Assembly (NCBI RefSeq): GCF_963677125.1
Contig: NZ_OY781882.1
Coordinates: 3,728,501 to 3,792,500 of the forward strand
DNA length: 64,000 nt
DNA from: an uncultured Desulfobacter sp.
GTDB lineage: Bacteria > Desulfobacterota > Desulfobacteria > Desulfobacterales > Desulfobacteraceae
Reading direction: 5' to 3'
In this document: positions 44,693 through 51,632 of the stretch, piece by piece
Numbering within the stretch: position 1 is the stretch's first letter
How the letters are laid out: each line of letters starts with the position of its first letter
Program-made: the position numbers and the translations under genes
The notes under the pieces: generated by a model
Databases searched by the model: none
Told to the model about the DNA's origin: nothing
What the model saw: only the letters and a program-made list of their open reading frames with translations

Positions 44693-45439
44693 ATGAGGGG
44701 ATTACTTTGTACACAGAATTTATGCTGTCAGTTCGGCGGCGTAATGGCAACCAACGATGTTTGTTTCAGTATTGACCACAATGGATTAACCTCAATTATC
44801 GGTCCCAACGGTGCCGGAAAGACCACTTTTATAAATCTTGTCACAGGTAAAATCGGGGCCAGTTCTGGAAAAATCTTGTTCAAGGAAAAAGACATCACCA
44901 ACACACCCACCCATGAGTTGGTTAAAATGGGTATTTCAAGGACCTTTCAGATCAACAGCCTGTTTGAGAATTTAAGTGTATTTGAAAACTTGAGAATTGC
45001 CAGACAGGCCAAAGTCGGGGGCTCTTTTCGCATATTTTCCTTAAAACAAAAATTAAAACCGGTCATTAAAGATACATGGGCCATGCTGGAACGCCTGGGT
45101 CTGGAGAAAATGGCCGATCTGCCGGCCAAAAACCTGGCCTATGGTGATCAGCGGGTGCTTGAGGTGGCCATTGCCCTGGCCGGAGATCCCAAGATTCTAT
45201 TTCTGGATGAACCCACAGCCGGCATGTCGCCTTCGGAAACCCATCATATTGCAGACTTGATCAGAGATCTGGCCGACAATATCAGCGTTGTCCTGGTGGA
45301 ACACGATATGGATATGGTCATGCGGATTTCAGACAGAATCACGGTCCTCCAGGACGGTGGCATCATTACAGAAGGTACGCCCAAGGAAATTCAAAACAAC
45401 CAGCAAGTCAAAGAGGCATACCTTGGAAAAGCGGCATAA
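44693..45439 (+). CDS. livG: ABC transporter ATPase, LivG family
   Basis: 248 residues. Walker A SIIGPNGAGKTTFINLVTGK, Walker B PKILFLDEPTAGMSP, H-loop LVEHDMDMVMRISD. The usual ABC signature LSGGQ is changed here to LAYGDQRVLEVA, which is normal for LivG. Start at MRGLLC, with AAAGGAG upstream; the frame extends upstream but overlaps livM. Confidence 0.93.
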   Translation: MRGLLCTQNLCCQFGGVMATNDVCFSIDHNGLTSIIGPNGAGKTTFINLVTGKIGASSGKILFKEKDITNTPTHELVKMGISRTFQINSLFENLSVFENLRIARQAKVGGSFRIFSLKQKLKPVIKDTWAMLERLGLEKMADLPAKNLAYGDQRVLEVAIALAGDPKILFLDEPTAGMSPSETHHIADLIRDLADNISVVLVEHDMDMVMRISDRITVLQDGGIITEGTPKEIQNNQQVKEAYLGKAA

Positions 45440-46145
45440 GATCCTTGAAATTGAAGAGATGCAGACCTATTACGGCGACAGCCACGTTATCCAGGGGCTG
45501 TCCATGCACGTGTACGAACAGGAAGCCGTTTCAATTATCGGGCGTAACGGTGCCGGAAAAACCACAACCTTAAGATCCATCATGGGCCTGACCCCGCCCC
45601 GGTCCGGCAACATCTTTATTGACGGCCGGCAAACCACCCGGTGGCAGCCCCACAAAGTTTCCCGGCTGGGAGTAGCCTATGTGCCTGCGGAACGCCACAT
45701 TTTCCCAGGGCTAAGTGTTGAGGAAAACTTGCGACTGGCAGCCCGGCCGGGCAGTGGTGAGAACGCCTGGACATTTGAAAAAGTATACGACCATTTTCCG
45801 GTGCTGGCCGACAGATCTCACCAGGACGGCGCCACCATGAGCGGTGGTCAGCAGCAGATGCTGGCCATTGGCAGGGCCCTGATCAGTAATCCCCGGATCA
45901 TTATCATGGACGAACCCTCACAGGGTCTGTCACCGCTTTTGGTCCAGACCATTACGGATGTAGTTTTAAAATTTTGCGTCCAATCAGGTATCACCCTTTT
46001 GATTGTCGAACAAAATCACCAAATGGCGCTCAAGGTCGCAAGCCGCCACTATCTCATGGACACCCGGGGGGAAATTGTCAACAATCTGACCACCCGGGAA
46101 CTTGAGGACAATCCTGAAATCGTTCAATCCCATTTATCGGTTTAA
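45423..46145 (+). CDS. livF: ABC transporter ATPase, LivF family
   Basis: 240 residues if TTG at 45423 is the start. The family N-terminus LEVxNLxxxYG appears here as ILEIEEMQTYYGDSHVIQG, so the start must lie before it; the only candidate with a ribosome-site-like AGAGG is this TTG, which overlaps livG by 17 bases. Walker A IIGRNGAGKTTTLRSIMG, signature MSGGQQQMLAIGRAL, Walker B PRIIIMDEPSQGLSPLL. A 78-bp near-copy of its 3' half (45923-46000) lies at 47913-47990. Confidence 0.9.
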   Translation: MEKRHKILEIEEMQTYYGDSHVIQGLSMHVYEQEAVSIIGRNGAGKTTTLRSIMGLTPPRSGNIFIDGRQTTRWQPHKVSRLGVAYVPAERHIFPGLSVEENLRLAARPGSGENAWTFEKVYDHFPVLADRSHQDGATMSGGQQQMLAIGRALISNPRIIIMDEPSQGLSPLLVQTITDVVLKFCVQSGITLLIVEQNHQMALKVASRHYLMDTRGEIVNNLTTRELEDNPEIVQSHLSV

Positions 46146-46285
46146 ACCCGGCCCAGGAAAATTCTGAGCATCGTCCTGATACACCTGGAAAACTAATACA
46201 CATTATAATGTGCGTAATGGCCCGCCCCACCGCCAACAAGTAATTTCTTTCATAGAAGATACCGTTTAAGCCTGCCGGCTGGCGG

Positions 46286-46328
46286 GTTCTGGTTCCTACC
46301 TGGCAGTATTTTAGGCAGGAACCGGAAC
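46286..46328. terminator. hairpin between livF and the PEP-CTERM gene
   Basis: GTTCTGGTTCCT (46286-46297) and AGGAACCGGAAC (46317-46328) pair with one G-T wobble or mismatch over 12 bp; the right arm is followed by TTCTTAT. Likely ends the liv transcript; the PEP-CTERM gene converges on it. Confidence 0.6.
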
Positions 46329-46336
46329 TTCTTATA

Positions 46337-46942
46337 TCATGGCTTGGTGCCGTTGGTTAAACGGAAGCGGGATAATCCGATCAAACCAAGCAACAACAGG
46401 ATCGCAGAAGACGGTTCAGGCACTTGGGTGGAATCAGCATATGTGATGACAATATCATCGATATGATATGATGTAAGATCTCCCGAGGCCGTGAGGGTTG
46501 CAGAGTCAAACGAAATCGCTGAAGTAAAAATCACTGTATACACATCGTCTTCATCTGTTATTGAGTAGTCTTTTGTGGTTTTTGAGGAACTGCCTTCATC
46601 AGTGACAATGGAATATTCGGCATCATCATTCGGAGTTCCGATAAAGGTAACGGAAATACCGGTAACGTCGGCGACAAAATCCAGGTATATCTCATCTCCA
46701 TAGTAGCCCAGGAAATATCCATCACCATCATCAGCCACGCCTAAATAATTTGACTCTGAAGTTGTTGGAAGGCCGGTAAATACACTCAAATCCAGGCCGG
46801 TGTTTGAACTGAAGGAGACTCCGCCGATGTCTGACACCGTATTTCCGGCAGACATATCGTCAAAATCAATGGTAAGCGCCAAAGCAGTTTGTGATGCGAA
46901 AAGGACCGCAAGGCTGAAGAGTATTGCAAAAAATCTGTTCAT
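46337..46942 (-). CDS. PEP-CTERM sorted exported protein
   Basis: 201 residues. Signal peptide MNRFFAILFSLAVLFASQTALA. The C-terminus has the classical signal VPEPSSAILLLLGLIGLSRFRL and a short basic tail. The middle (DFDDMSAGNTVSDIGGVSFSSNTG, GISVTFIGTPNDDAEYS) resembles the beta-sandwich proteins commonly tagged with PEP-CTERM. It would be anchored by an exosortase encoded elsewhere. The exported-protein gene upstream is 27 bases away and likely in the same transcript. Unlike the copy near 1.5 kb, it has the exact PEP triplet. Confidence 0.88.
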   Translation of the reverse strand: MNRFFAILFSLAVLFASQTALALTIDFDDMSAGNTVSDIGGVSFSSNTGLDLSVFTGLPTTSESNYLGVADDGDGYFLGYYGDEIYLDFVADVTGISVTFIGTPNDDAEYSIVTDEGSSSKTTKDYSITDEDDVYTVIFTSAISFDSATLTASGDLTSYHIDDIVITYADSTQVPEPSSAILLLLGLIGLSRFRLTNGTKP

Positions 46943-46969
46943 CTACATACCTCCGTAGCGCAAATCTGT

Positions 46970-47521
46970 TTATTCCATATCAACAAAATATCCGGAGACA
47001 GCACCGGTGATGGAAGTATCATCGGTGACCAGTGCACTCGCCCCAATCTGGATCTTCATATTCGGCCCAAGGACCAGCTTCATTGGCTGAGAACCTGTAT
47101 AATTCAGGCTGCTTGACCCTTGGTAGCGCTGGGGGATCAAGTAATGGGTGACGATCCAACTGATACCTCCGGATGGATTTTCATACAAAATATCAAGGCT
47201 AACTGTGGGGGCACCCTCAAATCCGGCGCTGGAGACTTTGTATGAAACATGCTCAATCACCAGTTTTTTACCTTCCGGGACAAGTTCCGTGCTTATGCCG
47301 ATTGCAAGAGATGTCGAGCCGCTAATTTCCGATCTCCTGTACTCATCCCAATGGTAAGGTTGGTTTGCAGGATGGTGAACATCTTCTACTGCCTGAACTT
47401 CGGGAAAATTCTGGACTTCGACGGGTGTTGACCTGGCCATAACCGACACCGGGATCACCAGAAAGGTCAGTAAACAAGCATTTAGCAATAACCGCTGAAT
47501 AAGTTTTGACATGGTTTTCAT
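46970..47521 (-). CDS. exported protein of unknown function
   Basis: 183 residues from MKTMSK (47521), with AAGGAG 8 bases upstream; an ATG six codons further up is less well placed. Signal peptide to about residue 30 (SVMARS). The mature part is beta-rich, with LVIEHVSYKVSSAGFEGAPTVSLDI and a C-terminal SGYFVDME. No family recognised; lies just upstream of a PEP-CTERM gene. Confidence 0.65.
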   Translation of the reverse strand: MKTMSKLIQRLLLNACLLTFLVIPVSVMARSTPVEVQNFPEVQAVEDVHHPANQPYHWDEYRRSEISGSTSLAIGISTELVPEGKKLVIEHVSYKVSSAGFEGAPTVSLDILYENPSGGISWIVTHYLIPQRYQGSSSLNYTGSQPMKLVLGPNMKIQIGASALVTDDTSITGAVSGYFVDME

Positions 47522-47912
47522 TTTTTTTCTCCTTCTCAAGCTAAATTATTAATATCAATAACCGCCGTGGGGGGGGGCGGCCGGGTAAAAATAGCTTTAT
47601 AGATATTGTCGCTGCTTCTGAGCCTGCTATTAGTATAACTGCTGCCTTAGCGATCCAATCAACAAGAAGTCGTTCCGGAGGAGTTTCGCATGAATTTCAA
47701 GATCAGGCTGTAATAGAAGTGTTTTTTATTCTGAAACAATGAAAATAAACACTTCAATTTAATAAGGAGATGCAAAAAAGGTACCGCTGCGCAAAACAAT
47801 TAAGATAGCCATTTGATGCATTTTTCAGGAATATTAGCGTATTTTTTTCTGTGAAAAAAAAGTACTAATAAGAAAAAAAATACTCAATATAGATCCAGCA
47901 GGGTTATCATTT

Positions 47913-47990
47913 GGGTCTGTCACCCCTCCTGGTCCAGACCATTACGGATGTGGTTTTAAAATTTTGCGTTCAATCAGGTATCACCCTTAT
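47913..47990 (+). pseudogene. ghost fragment of livF
   Basis: 78 bases align without a gap to livF 45923-46000, 72 identical (about 92% by eye), e.g. GGTCCAGACCATTACGGATG and CAATCAGGTATCACCCTT in both. Upstream of it a short TTATCAT also matches livF with a deletion between. It cannot be expressed as a protein. A tandem-duplication relic or a scar of rearrangement; it ends exactly at the -35 box of the next promoter. Confidence 0.85.
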
Positions 47991-48017
47991 TGACATGGAT
48001 GATTTTTTTTGTATATT
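47990..48017 (+). promoter_or_regulatory. sigma-70 promoter of the conflict-system operon
   Basis: TTGACA (47990-47995), 16-base spacer, TATATT (48012-48017), 51 bases before the TIR gene ATG. Both boxes are close to consensus. Confidence 0.65.
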
Positions 48018-48068
48018 CTGAGACTTAAAAAGCAAGTTCTTATCCGCTAAAAATAGGACGCCATACCG

Positions 48069-49478
48069 ATGACATCTACGGCAGAGATCTTCATAAGTCA
48101 CAGTCTGAACAAGCACTTTGCCAAGCTTCTCGGGCTTAAGACAAGAGAGAACTTGCCCGCAAACGTCGAACCATTTGTGGATTCGCTGGATTTGCAGACA
48201 GGGAAGCTATGGCGCCCTGAAATCTTTCGCAGACTTCACACCTGTTGCGGGGGAGTAATTATATTGACCCCCGAATCAGCGAAAAGCCATTGGGTGCAGT
48301 TCGAGGTCAATATCCTGTTGTGGCGGCATGCAATGGAGCAAAAGTTCGAGGAGCAAAAATTCAAATTTCTTCGCATTGATGTGACTCCGGATGGAAAAAA
48401 GCTTACAAAGGAAGATCTTATACATTTTGAGCCGGTGCAGCTCAGAGAGTTTCAAGAACACGATCCAATACAACTCAACTTGCCGACTCGGGAGATGAGC
48501 AAAGACGAGGTAATCCGCGACTATCAAGACGCTGCGAATGCGTTGGCAAATGAGCTATCCAAGATCATTTCCGATCACTTTAAGAATATTGTCGTCGTCC
48601 GTCGCCCAAAATATCTCCAACAATGGTTTGAGATGATCCATAGCAGAATTAAAACTGCCATTGACGCCCCCACGTTTCTTGACGACGCGCTACAGGCCCT
48701 TAGAATGCCTCCTTCAAATCAGCATCCCGCGCAAGAACAACCAATTGCTGATCTGGCGACTCAAACAGCCGTCCTTGAAATGCCCCCTGAAAAAAAACTA
48801 GAAGCCATTGCCGATGGTTTCATATCCGCCCCTCCACGCAATGCGATCAAGGCATTCCAGCTTATCTCGCAGTGCATCGACTCCGCGGCAACCAAGAAAG
48901 CACTTCTTAAGTACGTCGGGCTTACCCTGGTATCAGCCAAAACCGCCATTCGCATCAAAGAAGCATGCAATCACTCTAATCCGTCGGAGCGTACAGTGTT
49001 CATTCTTAGCGTGATGTCACCCAGCGGAGCTTTGATCAAAGACATGGTGGAGCGTTACTTCCTTCGTGCCCACGGGGTGGCGGAAAAAATAGAAATTCTT
49101 CAGTTAAACGGCGTCATGGGAGATGGCGGGGAAAAAGAGCTGGGCGTGATAATTGACCAAACCGTCCAAGAGTACGCCCCGCTCGCCCGTAACGTCAAGG
49201 AGCTCCAGAATTCTGATCACAGGTATATTTTTGTACGCTGCCAAGAAGGCCAACAACCAGATGTATTTGATTTGGATAGTGCAAAAGAGTTTGCAACAGC
49301 AATTCACCATACTCGATGGGATGAGCTTCCGCTTTTTATGATAGGAGTTAGATCCAGTAGTGACATTCCTCCCACGTGCAATCCCGAAAACGGTGTATTC
49401 GCGACCATGGATGTCGGTTTTGAAGAGGAAAGACAGCTAACACAAAGTTACTTTAACTTCCGCAAAGAATTTGAGTAA
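48069..49478 (+). CDS. TIR-domain effector of a MoxR-vWA conflict system
   Basis: 469 residues. The N-terminal 130 or so residues form a TIR domain: AEIFISHSLNKHFAKLL (BB-loop start), PFVDSLDLQTGKLWRPEIFRRL, GGVIILTPESAKSHWVQFEV. The Glu in WVQFEV sits where the catalytic Glu of bacterial NAD-cleaving TIRs is. The remaining 340 residues I do not recognise; they are helical to about 300, then mixed (ERTVFILSVMSPSGALIKDMVERYF...). First gene of a five-gene block (TIR, MoxR, vWA, GH13-like, SLATT), 28 bases before the next. Inferred role: NADase toxin unleashed when the ATPase/vWA partners sense an attack. Ribosome site is weak. No match to a known TIR-STING or Thoeris layout. Confidence 0.75.
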   Translation: MTSTAEIFISHSLNKHFAKLLGLKTRENLPANVEPFVDSLDLQTGKLWRPEIFRRLHTCCGGVIILTPESAKSHWVQFEVNILLWRHAMEQKFEEQKFKFLRIDVTPDGKKLTKEDLIHFEPVQLREFQEHDPIQLNLPTREMSKDEVIRDYQDAANALANELSKIISDHFKNIVVVRRPKYLQQWFEMIHSRIKTAIDAPTFLDDALQALRMPPSNQHPAQEQPIADLATQTAVLEMPPEKKLEAIADGFISAPPRNAIKAFQLISQCIDSAATKKALLKYVGLTLVSAKTAIRIKEACNHSNPSERTVFILSVMSPSGALIKDMVERYFLRAHGVAEKIEILQLNGVMGDGGEKELGVIIDQTVQEYAPLARNVKELQNSDHRYIFVRCQEGQQPDVFDLDSAKEFATAIHHTRWDELPLFMIGVRSSSDIPPTCNPENGVFATMDVGFEEERQLTQSYFNFRKEFE

Positions 49479-49506
49479 CAAATCGTGATTCAGATGGAGA
49501 TACATT

Positions 49507-50553
49507 ATGACTGATGCCGCAAAAATAGTCCTAAACGAAAAATGGTGCAACGATCTGGACAACAAGAACATTTCCCCATCACATGAGCCGGACAGCCGCG
49601 ATGGTCGCATATACCACATGACGCCTGAACTCAAGACAGCCGTCAAGGTCGCATTGATTACCTGCCGGCCGCTTCTTCTTCTCGGACTACCCGGTGTCGG
49701 CAAATCTTCCCTTGCCGCATATATCGCCAGAAACCTGGGGTGGCGATACTATGAGCACGTGGTCACGGCGAGGACCGAGGCCAAAGATTTGCTTTACACA
49801 TACGATGCCGTACGACGGCTGGCTGAAGCTCAGGTGACCATCAACGACGCCCCCGCCGACAGGCAGGCGCGACTTAATCCCGGCCTGTTCATTGAACCTG
49901 GCGTGTTCTGGTGGGCCATCAACCGCCAATCCGCATTACGCAGAGGAATGAACGCTGATCAGGACCCGTCAGCTCCCCAGGAACCGAACGCTGAACTGAA
50001 CCAGAAACGCCCCTGCGACAAGGCGGTCATTCTGATCGACGAAATTGACAAGGCCGATCCGGATGTACCAAACAACTTGCTGGTGGCTCTGGGTTCCCAT
50101 GTATTCGAGGTGTCAGAAACCGGCCAAACCGTGCGTTCAGAAACAAGCGCAATTGATGAAAACGGCCTGGCACGCCTCCTCATCGTTATCACCACCAATC
50201 AGGAGCGGGATTTACCCAAAGCCTTTCTGCGGCGGTGCATCATTCACGAGCTCGTGCTGCCGGATGGTGAGGAAGATTTTGTCAATCACCTGACTAAGAT
50301 CGCCGAACTCCATAGAGAACAAGACCGCATTGCCCACTCTGATGAGGAGAAAAAAATTGCAGGGGCGGTGGCAAAAAAGCTCTTTGAATGGAGACAAGAG
50401 GCGAAGGTTAAACAACTCCGTCCGCCGGGCACTGCAGAATACTTAGATGCAGTTCGAGCATGTCGGATTCTCAAAATAAATCCCGACGACCAAGATCAGA
50501 CATGGAAGATAGTGGCCGAAATGACGCTGAAAAAAAGAACCGATTCGCCATGA
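49507..50553 (+). CDS. MoxR-family AAA+ ATPase
   Basis: 348 residues. Walker A LLLGLPGVGKSSLAA (about residues 57-70), MoxR-type strand VTARTEAKDLLYTYDAVRRL, Walker B AVILIDEIDKADPD, sensor 1 RLLIVITTNQERDLPKAF and arginine finger RRC. MoxR proteins act as chaperone-like remodelers together with vWA partners. Here the next two genes encode a vWA-like protein and a SAV_2336-related protein, the arrangement of the MoxR-vWA-based biological conflict systems. The vWA start overlaps its stop (ATGA). It likely uses ATP to load or reset the sensor complex. Confidence 0.9.
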   Translation: MTDAAKIVLNEKWCNDLDNKNISPSHEPDSRDGRIYHMTPELKTAVKVALITCRPLLLLGLPGVGKSSLAAYIARNLGWRYYEHVVTARTEAKDLLYTYDAVRRLAEAQVTINDAPADRQARLNPGLFIEPGVFWWAINRQSALRRGMNADQDPSAPQEPNAELNQKRPCDKAVILIDEIDKADPDVPNNLLVALGSHVFEVSETGQTVRSETSAIDENGLARLLIVITTNQERDLPKAFLRRCIIHELVLPDGEEDFVNHLTKIAELHREQDRIAHSDEEKKIAGAVAKKLFEWRQEAKVKQLRPPGTAEYLDAVRACRILKINPDDQDQTWKIVAEMTLKKRTDSP

Positions 50554-51632
50554 CGGATGACAATTCCATACCTCGGGCCGAGCATCACGCTGCAACAGAC
50601 GATCCGCCACAGTACTGTCGTACCCCGATTGGGTTTGTGGACTTGCTCCGCATCATCAAAGTCCTTGGAGGTCCCGTCTCCCCAAAAGATCCCCTGTCAC
50701 GGGTTCTTACTGATCAGGGATTAGTGTGCAAGCCCACGGAAAAGGAGCAGCAACAAGGCGAAAATCAATCTCCAGCGCCCTCGCCAAACAAATGCACCGG
50801 CCCCCAACAGCCCCCAACCGAGCCGCCACAAACCAGGGAGTCACCAACTAATGAAATAGAAAAAACGATGGATGAAGAATCATACTCACACGAGCTCTTG
50901 CAGCCCATCGCTTACTCAAATGCCATCGCAGCAAGCGTTGAACTGGCCCAAACGCCAGGATTAGACGCCTATAGCGTAACCGATCACAACAAAGCCCTGC
51001 CCTACCGGCAGCCTCTGTTTCCGCCCAAAAGCCAGCGATCCATTTTGAGCATGCTGGCATCAACGTGGCGTCCCGGCCGAAATCTGGATGTCCGGGGCGT
51101 AGTGGAAGTGTTGGCCCGTGGCAGGCACGTGTCCGTTCTGCCCAGGAAAGTCGTCAGAGGCTTATCCCGGCAAGTACAGGTGCTGCTCGATGTGAGTCAG
51201 GGAATGCTCCCGTTTCGGCGGGACCAGGTGGAACTGGTCAACGTACTCGAAACCGTACTTGGCAATGACGCCATAGATGTGTTACGCACAAACGGATCTC
51301 CCATGGACCGCAAAGTTGCATCCCGTAATCGTGGGAAGCTGCAATATGAGGTACCGATCTCCGAAACCCCCATCGTCGTATTGAGCGATTTGGGCAGTGC
51401 GCCGGGAGGCGGTTTGATGCAGGTTGACGACGAAGCGAGGTGGATTCAATTTGCTGTTGCCTGCCGCCAAAGGGGTTGCTCCGTTGCCGTACTGAGTCCC
51501 TATGCCCAAAGGAGATATTCCCCGGCATTGAAAAAACAGCTCGCCATCATCACCTGGGATCGCTGTGCGTCGGTCCGCGAAGCCGCCCGGCCACTGACCG
51601 CACAGCCTCAAGGGCATCGACACTATGCCTGA
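50550..51632 (+). CDS. degenerate vWA-domain protein
   Basis: 360 residues if it starts at the ATG overlapping the MoxR stop (50550); an upstream in-frame ATG at 50460 would overlap by 94 bases. First 150 residues: YCRTPIGFVDLLRIIKVLG, then a low-complexity Gln/Pro-rich linker. The C-terminal 200 residues look like a vWA fold: QVQVLLDVSQGMLPFRRDQV (the MIDAS strand; DxSxS is DVSQG, so metal binding is doubtful), TPIVVLSDLG and VACRQRGCSVAVLSPY. The end overlaps the next gene by 8 bases. Role inferred: bridge between the ATPase and its client, as in other MoxR-vWA pairs. Confidence 0.7.
   Translation: MTDDNSIPRAEHHAATDDPPQYCRTPIGFVDLLRIIKVLGGPVSPKDPLSRVLTDQGLVCKPTEKEQQQGENQSPAPSPNKCTGPQQPPTEPPQTRESPTNEIEKTMDEESYSHELLQPIAYSNAIAASVELAQTPGLDAYSVTDHNKALPYRQPLFPPKSQRSILSMLASTWRPGRNLDVRGVVEVLARGRHVSVLPRKVVRGLSRQVQVLLDVSQGMLPFRRDQVELVNVLETVLGNDAIDVLRTNGSPMDRKVASRNRGKLQYEVPISETPIVVLSDLGSAPGGGLMQVDDEARWIQFAVACRQRGCSVAVLSPYAQRRYSPALKKQLAIITWDRCASVREAARPLTAQPQGHRHYA

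Larger units (their letters stand above)
47522..48068. other. intergenic junction before the conflict system
   Basis: 547 bases without a gene. It holds a nine-G run at 47569-47577 (about 48 bases upstream of the 46970-47521 gene), an A/T-rich stretch, the livF ghost at 47913-47990 and the promoter at 47990-48017. Its AT-richness and the duplicated livF fragment suggest that something was inserted or rearranged here. Confidence 0.6.
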
